Shown: one piece after another, positions 1 to 7,414 of the stretch
How the letters are laid out: each line of letters starts with the position of its first letter
Numbering within the stretch: the stretch's first letter is position 1
Assembly: GCF_001641335.1 (NCBI RefSeq)
Contig: NZ_LVEM01000003.1
Span: forward strand, 307,209 to 371,208
Origin: Bradyrhizobium stylosanthis
GTDB lineage: Bacteria; Pseudomonadota; Alphaproteobacteria; Rhizobiales; Xanthobacteraceae
Length of the DNA stretch: 64,000 bases
Direction: 5' to 3'
The notes under the pieces: model-generated
The model's input: only the letters and a program-made list of their open reading frames with translations
Database searches by the model: none
What the model was told of the DNA's origin: nothing
Position numbers and translations under genes: made by a program

Positions 1-150
1 ACGAGATTCTTCGTAAGGAGGAAGAACGCTCTCGTTCTCAACCCAGAAGCCCGGCCCGCCTCTTATTCTGAAATCGGGGCCTATTTGGTAGAAGCGGCGT
101 TTTCGTGCTCTGGGGCGCCTTGCAGCAGGGATCGCTTCCTCATCACTCAT
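1..150 (-). CDS. hypothetical protein, 3' end beyond window edge
   Basis: An open frame starts at an ATG (150-148) and runs without a stop off the left edge. It encodes at least 50 residues, beginning MSDEEAIPAARRPRARKRRF. The N-terminus is very basic (an R/K-rich stretch at residues 11-19) and is followed by a Gly/Pro/aromatic segment. I do not recognise the family. Codon use is unlike the neighbours: AGA twice, AGG once, ATA twice and several CTT/CCT codons, which are rare in the GC-rich genes here and may indicate recent acquisition. No strong ribosome-binding site is visible, only a weak AGG about 10 bases upstream. The start is plausible but not certain. Confidence 0.45.
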   Translation of the reverse strand, partial: MSDEEAIPAARRPRARKRRFYQIGPDFRIRGGPGFWVENESVLPPYEESR

Positions 151-221
151 GACTGAGCCTCGTTGAACATCATCCCCATGATGACTCCAAATGGAGAACC
201 AAGATCACCGCACAACAAGAA

Positions 222-245
222 ACGCCCGCGGCATACCGCGGGCGT
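222..245 (-). terminator. intrinsic terminator hairpin of the DUF4261 gene
   Basis: A perfect 10-bp stem (222-231 with 236-245) closes a 4-base loop. Read on the minus strand it is followed by a T-rich tail (TTTCTTGTTGT). It lies about 108 bases beyond the stop of the minus-strand gene ending at 353 and before the edge gene that starts at 150. Confidence 0.65.
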
Positions 246-352
246 CAACTCTTTCGATCATACTAGTTTGCCAGTGTTTTGCCCGACGTGTCAAACGAAC
301 GCTCTCAACACGGCGCGAGCAATTTCGTGCGCACATCAACACACTCCGCCGA

Positions 353-1126
353 TTACTGTGCCGAACCGTCGCTACAGAACAACACAGGCAGGCCGAACTG
401 ATCGGAGTTCTTGTATCTGACCGCGAAGCGCTCGCGATCATCGCGGCCAAACGTATCGCCGTCTTTGACTACAGGCCCGTGCTCAATCAGATAGGCGGCA
501 AGCCCGTCCACCTTGGACATCAAGGTTGCAAGTGTCAGCTTGCGGGTCTCGAACTGGATTTCGCGCTCGGCAAATGCCGATAGCCCCATCGTCGCTGCGC
601 CGATGCCGGCCTCCGACCGGAACGGCAGCATGTCGAACCACAACGAAGACGGATAATCGGGGAAAGGCGCGAACGATTGCATGGACATGTCCAACCACAG
701 ATCGGCAGAGCGTGCGACCTTGCCATTCCAGACCACGCCGCAGCATTGCGGCATGGTCGCAATCAACCCGCCGATGACGGCAGTGGTCAGACGCGCAGCG
801 GACAATGGCTGCTGGTTTTGGCCAAGCACCGAAACGATCAGATGGCCGCGGTGCCGTGCCGCAACGGCCCTGCCCTCCGGCCATGTCGACGCTGCGCGCG
901 ACCACAGGCCTGAATCCTCCGGAATGGGCGCCGGCATCGACATCACCGCGACGAATTCGTTGCCGCAGCGTAGCAGCGGCGAGCCCTTGCGCACGCCACC
1001 CTCCCCGCCTCTCTCCACCTCCATCGGCAGCTCGGGATGTCGCGCGCGAAGAGCACCAGCAAGTGCAACCATGTCCGGCGTCGCAGGCTGCTCCAGCAAG
1101 ACCAGCGCAAGAAAAGACTTACTCAT
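353..1126 (-). CDS. DUF4261 domain-containing protein
   Basis: 257 residues from the ATG at 1126, which follows a GGTGGGG stretch; a GTG at 1144 is the alternative start. The protein shows the DUF4261 layout. There is a short N-terminal beta/alpha unit with an exposed variable segment (about 1-80). A core 'H-R-G-H-L-I-V-S-V-L-G' strand lies near 95. A 'GVVWNGKVARSADLW' segment follows, then a C-terminal 'GLSAFAEREIQFE' and a 'VKDGDTFGRD' turn. Function of the family is unknown; it is often near surface or secretion genes, but nothing here supports that. A minus-strand terminator lies downstream at 222-245. It reads as a monocistronic unit. Confidence 0.75.
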   Translation of the reverse strand: MSKSFLALVLLEQPATPDMVALAGALRARHPELPMEVERGGEGGVRKGSPLLRCGNEFVAVMSMPAPIPEDSGLWSRAASTWPEGRAVAARHRGHLIVSVLGQNQQPLSAARLTTAVIGGLIATMPQCCGVVWNGKVARSADLWLDMSMQSFAPFPDYPSSLWFDMLPFRSEAGIGAATMGLSAFAEREIQFETRKLTLATLMSKVDGLAAYLIEHGPVVKDGDTFGRDDRERFAVRYKNSDQFGLPVLFCSDGSAQ

Positions 1127-1366
1127 CGGCGACCCCACCAACACTGCCAGCCGTCACGAACTCACGTCACGGCTCGCCCATAGGTTGAAATTAGAACAAA
1201 AAGGGAACATTGTCAACATGTGCCTCTCCCCGCCGGAGTCTCCTGACGATCGCTTCGAGATGCACGGGATTCGGGCGCGGGCTCGGCCATGGTCTTTCCC
1301 GGGATCGTCGCGAAATTGCACCGGGCTCTGACGTTTTTGGCCACAATCGGAACCGACCTTCCGCCC

Positions 1367-1477
1367 ATGAAATTTCTGGGCATGATTTCGCTTCTGGCGC
1401 TGCTCACGATCAGCGGGGCCGCCATTTCCGATCTGTTTCTGACAGCCGATCAGCACGTCGCGCGCGGGGTGGAGTAG
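1367..1477 (+). CDS. possible small single-span membrane peptide
   Basis: A 36-residue frame beginning MKFLGMISLLALLTISGAAI is a single hydrophobic segment followed by a short polar tail. The same frame can be extended upstream to an ATG at 1289 (62 residues). No convincing ribosome-binding site precedes either start. It may be a real small exported or membrane peptide, or chance. The flanking stretch from 1127 holds no other gene I can support. Confidence 0.3.
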   Translation: MKFLGMISLLALLTISGAAISDLFLTADQHVARGVE

Positions 1478-1518
1478 CGCGGCGGGCACGGGTGCTTTTG
1501 TCTCTGGGGGAGACAACG

Positions 1519-1620
1519 ATGCTTTCGGTAGACCAGTTCTTGCGCTTCATCAGCGTGCCGGCCGTGTTCGCGGCCTTCATCATCGCATCTCAGATCTCGG
1601 CAGCGCTGTCGCAGGGCTAG
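1519..1620 (+). CDS. small membrane protein, 33 aa
   Basis: A short frame begins with ATG eight bases after GGGGGAGA, a good ribosome-binding site. It encodes 33 residues starting MLSVDQFLRFISVPAVFAAF, essentially one amphipathic/hydrophobic helix ending in SQISAALSQG. Its stop codon abuts the stop of the convergent NRAMP-like gene with no spacer. I recognise no family. The ribosome-binding site and hydrophobicity argue for a real small membrane peptide. Confidence 0.45.
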   Translation: MLSVDQFLRFISVPAVFAAFIIASQISAALSQG

Positions 1621-2937
1621 TCAGCCGACCAGCGACGAGCCGAGCAAGGCGACAACGGCCAGCGCCATGATGGCGGTGCCGAGCCAGCCCAGCACGACCA
1701 GCCACGACCGGGCCCTGAAGCGGCCCATGATGGCGGCGCTCGCGACGATCAGCATCATCATCGCCATGATCGGAACGGCGACGATGCCGTTGAGCACCGC
1801 GCTCCACACCAGCATGTGAATCGAGTCGATCCCGGTAAAGCCGAGGCCGAAGCCGATGATGGTGGCGGCCGCGATGATCGTGTAGAAGCCGACCGCCTTC
1901 TCGGGCCTTGCCTCCAGCGTGGCGCGCCAGCCGAAGATCTCCGCAACGCCGTAAGCCGCCGAGCCCGCCAGCACCGGGATCGCCAAAAGCCCCGTGCCGA
2001 TGATGCCGAGCGCGAACAGCGCGAAGGTGAAGTTACCGGCAAGCGGCCGCAACGCTTCGGCCGCCTGCGTCGCAGAATTGATGTTGGTGACGCCATTGGC
2101 GTGCAGCACCGAGGCCGTGGTCAGGATGATGAAGAAGGCGATGGTATTGGACAGCAGCATGCCGACGATGGTGTCGGCCCTGATGCGCGCAATCTCGGGA
2201 TCGCCGCCGCTCGGAAGGTCGCGCAGCGGCTTGTCGCGCTTGCCCTGGTTCATCTCCTCGACTTCCTGGGAAGCCTGCCAGAAGAACAGATATGGGCTGA
2301 TGGTGGTGCCGAGCACGGCGACGACCATCAGGAAATAGTCGCCGCTGACATCCGCCTTCGGCCACACCGCGGCGAGCAGCGCCGTGCTCCACGGGATCTC
2401 CACGGTGAAGGCGGTGGCGACATAGGCGAACAGCGCCAGTGTCAGGAATTTCAGCACCGGCGAGTAGCGGCGATAAGGCACGAACACCTGGAGAATGGTC
2501 GAGCCCGCCGCGAAGATCAGCGCGTGCTCGTGATTGAGACCGCCGATGACCAGCGACAGCGCCTCGGCCATTGCAGCGATGTCGGCGGCGATGTTGAAGG
2601 TGTTGGCGATGACGAGCAGCGAGACCAGCCCCAGCACGATCCAGCGCGGCGCGATCTGCATCACGTTGGCCGCCAGCCCCTTGCCGGTGACCCGGCCGAT
2701 CTGCGCGCTGACGAGCTGGATCGCGATCATGAACGGCAGCGTCAGAAACACCGTCCAGAGCAGGCCGTAGCCGAATTGCGCGCCGGCCTGCGAATAGGTG
2801 GCAATGCCCGAGGGATCGTCGTCGGCCGCCCCCGTGATGAGGCCGGGGCCGAGACGTTTCAGCAGCGACGGTGCGGATTTCTCCGGCGCGTCTGTGGCGC
2901 TGTGGTTGCTGGGGCGGTGCTGCTGCCGGTTCGACAA
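1621..2937 (-). CDS. NRAMP-family metal ion transporter, divergent subclass
   Basis: 438 residues if translation starts at TTG 2937, which sits six bases after GGAAGG. An in-frame extension to 3099 is rich in Arg and lacks family character, so I reject it. Eleven or so hydrophobic segments and the first-helix signature 'DDDPSGIATYSQAG' place it in the NRAMP/divalent metal:H+ symporter superfamily of the inner membrane. The canonical metal-site motifs are altered: helix 1 reads DPSG where classical members have DPGN, and helix 6 reads 'TTISPYLFFWQ' where they have MPH. The substrate is therefore uncertain (possibly Mg2+, or a non-classical metal). It is divergent from the dioxygenase gene at 3189. 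Confidence 0.8.
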   Translation of the reverse strand: MSNRQQHRPSNHSATDAPEKSAPSLLKRLGPGLITGAADDDPSGIATYSQAGAQFGYGLLWTVFLTLPFMIAIQLVSAQIGRVTGKGLAANVMQIAPRWIVLGLVSLLVIANTFNIAADIAAMAEALSLVIGGLNHEHALIFAAGSTILQVFVPYRRYSPVLKFLTLALFAYVATAFTVEIPWSTALLAAVWPKADVSGDYFLMVVAVLGTTISPYLFFWQASQEVEEMNQGKRDKPLRDLPSGGDPEIARIRADTIVGMLLSNTIAFFIILTTASVLHANGVTNINSATQAAEALRPLAGNFTFALFALGIIGTGLLAIPVLAGSAAYGVAEIFGWRATLEARPEKAVGFYTIIAAATIIGFGLGFTGIDSIHMLVWSAVLNGIVAVPIMAMMMLIVASAAIMGRFRARSWLVVLGWLGTAIMALAVVALLGSSLVG

Positions 2938-3188
2938 GGCTAACCTTCCGGAATTTTCGAATCCACGTCTCAAGTGCGATCCTAGCCGCAAAGTTCCTGC
3001 GCCGTATCGCTTTGAATGCCCGCGCGCCGTCATCGCTTCGGCACGTCGGACAAGGACACCTGTAGTTCGGCACCCTGCAAAAATCTTTCGCACCCGCACT
3101 GTCGTCGGTCGCGGCTCTTGCTTTGCTTGTATCGCCTGTGGTGGCGCGACGCCCTTGCGAACGACACGTTTAGATTGTAGTCAACGTC

Positions 3189-3857
3189 ATGAGCCGACAT
3201 CCGCTGCCAACCAGGGTTGCGCCGCTGCAAGCAGAGCAGGCTGCCGCGCTCGACCATGACGGCTACCTGCTGCTGCGCGGCGCCGTCCCTGCGGCGTGGC
3301 GCGATGCGTTGCGCGCTGCCTTCGACGCGGGCGTGGGGAGCGGCGAGCAATGGACCGCTCCGCGGGGCGCCGGCTGGCGCCACGCCCTCGTCGATCTCGA
3401 TCCCTCGGTGCAGCGAACCTGCCGCCTGCCGCCGCTGCTGGCCGCCGCCGCGCAGATGTTGGGCGCACCGTTTTTTCTCGCGCAGGTCGAGGGCCGCGAG
3501 CCGCTGAAGGACGGCGGCCACCAGCCGCTGCATCGCGACGGCGCGGGCATGACGGCCGTGGCCGCGCTCGTCTTCCTCGACGCTTACGGCCCGGACAATG
3601 GCGCAACGCGCCTCGTCCCGCGCGCCCTCGACCGCGGCGAGCCGGACGAGAGACTGGCCCTGGTCACGGCCGGCGAGGCGGGAGACATTCTGGTGTTCGA
3701 TGCCGATCTGCCGCACGGCGCGGGCCGCAACCGCTCCGGCGCGCGGCGGCGTTCGCTGCTGCTCAGCTTCATGCCGCTCGCCCATCGCGCGGCGATGGAG
3801 GCGAGCCGCGCCATCCGCAACGTGCGCATGGACACCGGCGAGGTGTTTGCGCCCTGA
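3189..3857 (+). CDS. phytanoyl-CoA dioxygenase (PhyH) family protein
   Basis: 222 residues with the double-stranded beta-helix pattern of Fe(II)/2-oxoglutarate oxygenases of the PhyH group. It has 'LDHDGYLLLRGAVP' near the N-terminus, an iron-binding H-x-D in 'PLHRDGAG' (about 115-120), a distal His in 'ADLPHGAGRNRS' (about 178) and the 2-oxoglutarate-binding Arg in the 'GARRRSLLLSF' strand. Such enzymes hydroxylate small molecules; the substrate cannot be told. At 222 residues it is shorter than typical PhyH enzymes (about 270-300). It ends 18 bases before the convergent Crp/Fnr gene. Confidence 0.8.
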   Translation: MSRHPLPTRVAPLQAEQAAALDHDGYLLLRGAVPAAWRDALRAAFDAGVGSGEQWTAPRGAGWRHALVDLDPSVQRTCRLPPLLAAAAQMLGAPFFLAQVEGREPLKDGGHQPLHRDGAGMTAVAALVFLDAYGPDNGATRLVPRALDRGEPDERLALVTAGEAGDILVFDADLPHGAGRNRSGARRRSLLLSFMPLAHRAAMEASRAIRNVRMDTGEVFAP

Positions 3858-3875
3858 ACGGGCCGGATGCGCAGC

Positions 3876-4607
3876 TCAGGACAACGGCGACAGATGCAGA
3901 TAGCGCCCGTCAAACTGGGCCAGCTCCTGCAGCTTGTGCTCGTTGAGGATCCTCACCGTGCCGCGCTGAAGCTCCAGCACGCCGTCGACGCGCAGATCGC
4001 GCAGGATGCGGTTGGTGTGCACGCTGGTCACGCCCATGGCCTCGCCGAGCTGCTCCTGCGTCAAGGGTATGGCGAAGGTGTTGTCGATGACGCGGCCGAC
4101 CAGGCGAAGCCGCTCGCGCAGCTCGACGATCAGATGCGTCAGCCGGTTGTAGGTCGAGCGCTGGCCGACATTGACGATCCATTCCCGGGAGATGGCGGCA
4201 TCGACCAGCGTGTCGCGCCAGAACAGGTCGGCCACGCCCGGCCGCTCCCGGATCAGATCCTTCAGCGCCCTGTGGCCGACGAACCCGAGCGTGCAATCGG
4301 ACAGCGCGACGAGGTCGTGGTCCACCGTTCCGTAGTGCAGGTTCTGCAGGTTCGGAAGATCGCCGGGAATGTGGATCGACAGGATCTGCCGCCGTCCATC
4401 CGCGATCGTCTTGGAGCGCACGCAGAAGCCGTCGGCGATCAGGCAGCATTCGCTCGGCTGCTCGCCGTCGCGCAGCACGGTCTGGTTTTCGCGGTAATTG
4501 CGTAAGGCAATGGGCAACGCCGCCAGCGCCTGCAGGTCCTGGTCGGCGGCGCCCGTCGTGGTTTTCAGGCGCTGAAACAGCGGTGCCCAAATGCTGTCGC
4601 TTGTCAC
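3876..4607 (-). CDS. Crp/Fnr family transcriptional regulator
   Basis: 243 residues. The N-terminal cyclic-nucleotide-binding-like beta-roll (about 20-140) has 'LRDGEQPSECCLIADGFC' and 'HIPGDLPNLQNL'. A dimerisation helix follows, then a winged HTH with recognition region 'LTQEQLGEAMGVTSVHTNRILRDL' (about 185-210). The Cys cluster of O2-sensing Fnr is absent, so it is not a classical Fnr. The 'HIPGDLPNL' pattern belongs to a large rhizobial subgroup of unknown ligand. The upstream region (4608 on) contains an AT-rich stretch that probably holds its promoter. Targets are unknown. Confidence 0.85.
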   Translation of the reverse strand: MTSDSIWAPLFQRLKTTTGAADQDLQALAALPIALRNYRENQTVLRDGEQPSECCLIADGFCVRSKTIADGRRQILSIHIPGDLPNLQNLHYGTVDHDLVALSDCTLGFVGHRALKDLIRERPGVADLFWRDTLVDAAISREWIVNVGQRSTYNRLTHLIVELRERLRLVGRVIDNTFAIPLTQEQLGEAMGVTSVHTNRILRDLRVDGVLELQRGTVRILNEHKLQELAQFDGRYLHLSPLS

Positions 4608-5171
4608 GTCACTCGATCCCCCACGCCCCAGGCGCGTCGGGGGTCAAAAAGCATAAAGGCGGCCTTGCTGTTGATAACAAAGGTTAAATTGAGCCGCGGC
4701 GACTTCGCAACATTGTGGACGATGCGTTTCCAAAAGCGCCCAACACAACAAATGTTAAGTCGCCGATCGAGCCGCCGGCGGCGTGGCCGAACATTCTTCG
4801 CCTTGTGCGCCTGAAATTAGGAACGAAACAGCGATGGGCCCGTTGCGCTGCCGTTTCGTGGTCTTGGCCAAGGCATGTCACACGCTCGCCGGCCTCTCAG
4901 GGGCCAGAGACAGGGATCGCGACCATCCGCGCTTCGGCGCGGATGCCGGACGTGAAAAGGGGGCTCGCTTGGCAGCCGATCTGATTTTCAAAGTCGCCAT
5001 CATCGCCCTGTTTACGTTCTCAGCCGTGCTCGCCTCGATGCTTTGGCTGAGGGTGTGAGCTGCACACTTCCAGCATGAAAGTCCGTGCGACCGGTTGCCT
5101 CGGAACGGCAGATGCATTGCCGCGTTTTCCCGTTCGAGAATGCGGATCACCCACACGGACAGTGGAAAGAC
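4608..5171. other. gene-poor stretch with one candidate micro-ORF
   Basis: Apart from a possible 29-residue membrane peptide at 4969-5058, I see no gene here. The left part is AT-richer (about 4670-4700) and is likely the promoter region of the Crp/Fnr gene. The longer frames in this stretch lack family character or a ribosome-binding site. Confidence 0.5.
4969..5058 (+). CDS. possible 29-aa membrane peptide
   Basis: A TTG start follows AAAAGGGGG by about five bases. The frame encodes one hydrophobic helix (LIFKVAIIALFTFSAVLASM) ending LWLRV. No family is recognised. The ribosome-binding site and the clean transmembrane character are the only support. Confidence 0.3.
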   Translation: MAADLIFKVAIIALFTFSAVLASMLWLRV

Positions 5172-5381
5172 ATGGACAGTTTGACGAAGCGCGAGCAGCC
5201 CGACCGCAGCAAGATCAACATGCACGAGCCCTTCGAGGTGAAGTACTGGACGCACGCGCTCGGCGTGTCGAAGGAGGAGCTGAAGAAGGCCGTGGACAAG
5301 GTCGGCAATGCCGCCGCGGCCGTCCGCAAGGAGCTGGCGGCGATCAAGGCGCGCGAGGCCGAGACGCGATCCTCTACTTGA
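5172..5381 (+). CDS. DUF3606 domain-containing protein
   Basis: 69 residues from the ATG at 5172 (GTGGAAAG just upstream). The sequence follows the DUF3606 pattern: 'KREQPDRSKINMHEPFEVKYWTHALG', then 'VSKEELKKAVDKVGNAAAAVRKEL'. These small soluble proteins are common in rhizobia, often stress-associated, with no known biochemical role. The 3' end overlaps the convergent small membrane protein gene by eight bases. Confidence 0.8.
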   Translation: MDSLTKREQPDRSKINMHEPFEVKYWTHALGVSKEELKKAVDKVGNAAAAVRKELAAIKAREAETRSST

Positions 5382-5559
5382 TGCTGACGAACATGCCCCA
5401 GGCGGCAGCCAGCGCCGCGCCGGTGAAGACGACCGCGGGATTGTCGCAGAACGTGCCGCCATAGCTGCACACGTTGGCGCCGAACTGACCGAGCTCGTGA
5501 TGACCCGCGGAGTAGAACAGTCCCGACAACACCAGCAATGCGGCGGCGGCGTAATACAT
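5374..5559 (-). CDS. small two-helix membrane protein
   Basis: 61 residues from ATG 5559, or 76 from ATG 5604. The protein begins MYYAAAALLVLSGLFYSAGH, has a short loop with two Cys (NVCSYGGTFCDNP) and ends in a second hydrophobic helix. It probably lies in the inner membrane with the Cys-containing loop in the periplasm, where a disulfide is possible. Function is unknown. It overlaps the DUF3606 gene by eight bases, tail to tail. Confidence 0.6.
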   Translation of the reverse strand: MYYAAAALLVLSGLFYSAGHHELGQFGANVCSYGGTFCDNPAVVFTGAALAAAWGMFVSIK

Positions 5560-5604
5560 CGACGATCTCTCCGAAGCTTTCGACTTCGCCCTCGCGGGCG
5601 ACAT

Positions 5605-6049
5605 GTCCCAGCCTGACGCGAACAGATTTCATTCGGCCGAATCCGCTCCATTGCATTTGAGATAAAGTTGGCCTCATGCGGAAAGGCGCGGCCCGGCGAG
5701 AACGGCGATCGAGAAGGTCGGGAGCAGCCGGAAGAAGATGGAGCGCAAGCTGAAGACGCCCTGAGTGGCGTTAGGAACCTTCAGGTTCCAGCGAGACTTG
5801 GTTTCGCGCCGGCATCCCGCCGATTGCCGGCTGGAATGGCGGCTCCGGCGCCACCTGCCCCCGTCGCGCGCCGGGGCCGCTTCCTTGCTCCGGTCATTCT
5901 CGAAAGTTGCGAAGGAGCTTCGTAAACCCACTCACCGCCCGTCCCACGCTGCCGCTTCCGACGAAACACGGCTGAAACAATCCTGAAACCCGATTGTCCT
6001 GAACGCCTTTTCCGCTCGCCTCGACCAACGAAGCGAAAAGGAGAAAATC
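5605..6049. other. intergenic stretch without a convincing gene
   Basis: Frames on both strands here are Arg/Pro-rich and lack ribosome-binding sites or family character. The only structure I see is a short perfect dyad at 5774-5789. The end of the stretch (6031-6049) carries the strong ribosome-binding site of the 33-residue gene at 6050. Confidence 0.5.
5774..5789. repeat. perfect dyad, 7-bp arms
   Basis: GGAACCT, two bases, AGGTTCC form a perfect inverted repeat inside a gene-free stretch. The loop is too short for a good terminator and there is no T-run, so a protein-binding site is more likely. No adjacent promoter can be assigned. Confidence 0.35.
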
Positions 6050-6151
6050 ATGATCCAGATCGGTTCGAAGGAAGAAGTCGCGCTGCTGTTGGCGCTGTTC
6101 GGCACCCACACCCAGCCGGTCAAGCGGCCGAAGCCGAAATCGCAGGGCTGA
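6050..6151 (+). CDS. 33-aa hypothetical protein
   Basis: A strong ribosome-binding site (AAAAGGAG, six bases before ATG) starts a 33-residue frame, MIQIGSKEEVALLLALFGTH..., ending in a basic tail (KRPKPKSQG). It has a short amphipathic helix and a Pro/Lys tail. It lies 11 bases ahead of the 82-residue gene at 6163 and is likely cotranscribed with it. No family is recognised. Confidence 0.5.
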   Translation: MIQIGSKEEVALLLALFGTHTQPVKRPKPKSQG

Positions 6152-6162
6152 GGGGTGAAGCC

Positions 6163-6411
6163 ATGCCCGGCTTGGCCGAATGCCAGAGCCTCCTGCGTCT
6201 GTTGATCGCAAGGGGCGATCCTAAGGCGATCCCGCAAGCCAAGGGCGCCATCGATCAATTTCTCAACACGGCACCAGTGTGCGCCCGCGGGCGCGGCCTG
6301 CGCGTGCTGCAGCGCGACGCGCTCGACCTGCATATTGCGGCGGTCGGCGTTCAGCGCTCCTTCGCCGAAACGGTCGACGCCTATATCGAGCGGAAGCTCT
6401 CTGAGGAGTAA
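6163..6411 (+). CDS. small hypothetical protein, 82 aa
   Basis: 82 residues, mostly helical, beginning MPGLAECQSLLRLLIARGDP and ending AYIERKLSEE. No membrane segment or signal peptide is seen. It follows the 33-residue gene closely, GGGGTGAAG precedes the ATG, and codon use is typical of the replicon. I do not recognise a domain. Confidence 0.5.
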   Translation: MPGLAECQSLLRLLIARGDPKAIPQAKGAIDQFLNTAPVCARGRGLRVLQRDALDLHIAAVGVQRSFAETVDAYIERKLSEE

Positions 6412-6476
6412 GCGGCCTAATGCCGTCGCTCACGCCCGTTTCGATGCCGGCCAGCCCCCGTCACATGGCGTGCCGC

Positions 6477-6689
6477 CTAGTCCAGCTTTTCGGCCCGCAC
6501 CTCGATCCGGTAGATGAGCTTTTGCCCGCGAGCAACCACGAGGGACCACCGGCCTCCGCCGGGGCGAAGGCTCGTCTCGATGTCGCGCACGGTCTGAAGC
6601 GCCTGGCGCCAGGCCGCTTCGTCGTCGGGAAGGTCCTCGGTGTCCGAGAAATCCTCCCCGTTCGAGATCGTGAAGGAGTATTCCACCAT
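6477..6689 (-). CDS. DUF6894-like small protein
   Basis: 70 residues with the beta-rich N-terminus 'VEYSFTISNGEDFSDTEDLPDDEAAW', then an alpha helix and a C-terminal strand 'RWSLVVARGQKLIYRIEVRAEKL'. This matches the general pattern of the DUF6894 group (a strand, an Asp/Glu-rich turn, 'A-x-A-x-x-A' helix, C-terminal strand), which is abundant in Bradyrhizobium. Function is unknown. It is the last of three tiny genes on this strand. Confidence 0.55.
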   Translation of the reverse strand: MVEYSFTISNGEDFSDTEDLPDDEAAWRQALQTVRDIETSLRPGGGRWSLVVARGQKLIYRIEVRAEKLD

Positions 6690-6722
6690 GAAAGCGGAAA
6701 CGGGTGGCGGGCGCGGTCGTTC

Positions 6723-6917
6723 CTAGGCCGTGTCGGCCGGCGGCGGCTGCTTCAGCAGGCCGATCTTGCGATCGAGCTGCCAGACCTCGACATTGCCCTG
6801 CCGGGTGAATTGCCGGGCAAAGACCAGCGCCGATGCGTCGGACGGTGCCTCGAAAGCCTCGGCGGAACGGAATACGCCGTCTTCGCCGACCAGATAGGCG
6901 CGGTATTGCAGGGTCAT
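6723..6917 (-). CDS. small hypothetical protein, 64 aa
   Basis: 64 residues beginning MTLQYRAYLVGEDGVFRSAE, with a beta-strand, an Ala-rich helix and a strand 'NVEVWQLDRKIGLL'. The architecture resembles the neighbouring DUF6894-like protein, suggesting an old duplication. Its ATG overlaps the stop of the upstream gene by four bases, so translation is probably coupled. Confidence 0.55.
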   Translation of the reverse strand: MTLQYRAYLVGEDGVFRSAEAFEAPSDASALVFARQFTRQGNVEVWQLDRKIGLLKQPPPADTA

Positions 6918-7114
6918 GTCGGCGCCCTCAGGCCGGGCGAATGAAGCCAGGCGTCGATCTGCATCGCCATCTCGTCCTGCCGCGCCTTGCGCAGCAGCAT
7001 TTCGCGGCGCCGCCCGGGCGGCAGCCCGCGCGCCTCGTCGCGAAGACGCTTCACCTCGTCCTCGAGCCGCTCGTTGAGTGTTCTGATCTGCTTGAATCTA
7101 CGCCGCCTCAGCAT
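6914..7114 (-). CDS. small basic coiled-coil-like protein
   Basis: 66 residues from ATG 7114; a frame extension to 7180 has no family character. The protein is a charged helix (LRRRRFKQIRTLNERLEDEV then KRLRDEARGLP...) typical of a short coiled coil and is strongly basic at the N-terminus. It overlaps the next gene by four bases (ATGA). No family is recognised. Confidence 0.5.
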   Translation of the reverse strand: MLRRRRFKQIRTLNERLEDEVKRLRDEARGLPPGRRREMLLRKARQDEMAMQIDAWLHSPGLRAPT

Positions 7115-7414
7115 GGCGCTGCTCCCTCGCTTGCGTGGGGCGGGAGCGCAACTGGCGTTCTCATCACCGATTGATGCCACGGGCCTTGCGGTGATGGCTC
7201 AACCATACGCCGCCGCCGCAGGAGAGTCCCCATCATTTGTTGGGCCCGCCCGAAAGTTCGAGCGGAGGTGGGCGTTGGCACCAGATGAGGCCGAAGCGCC
7301 GTCCGGCCACGAGCGGGCTTCACGCCGGTCGGCAGCTTCCTTACAGTTGCGGCCAGGGCCGGGCTTGCGGCCCGCCACAAGAAGAACAAGGCCCACCGGG
7401 CGACAGGGAGCGAC

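Noticed and set aside
5668..5931. Frames of 85 residues on both strands
   Set aside because: Neither has a ribosome-binding site, conserved pattern or plausible composition; treated as intergenic.
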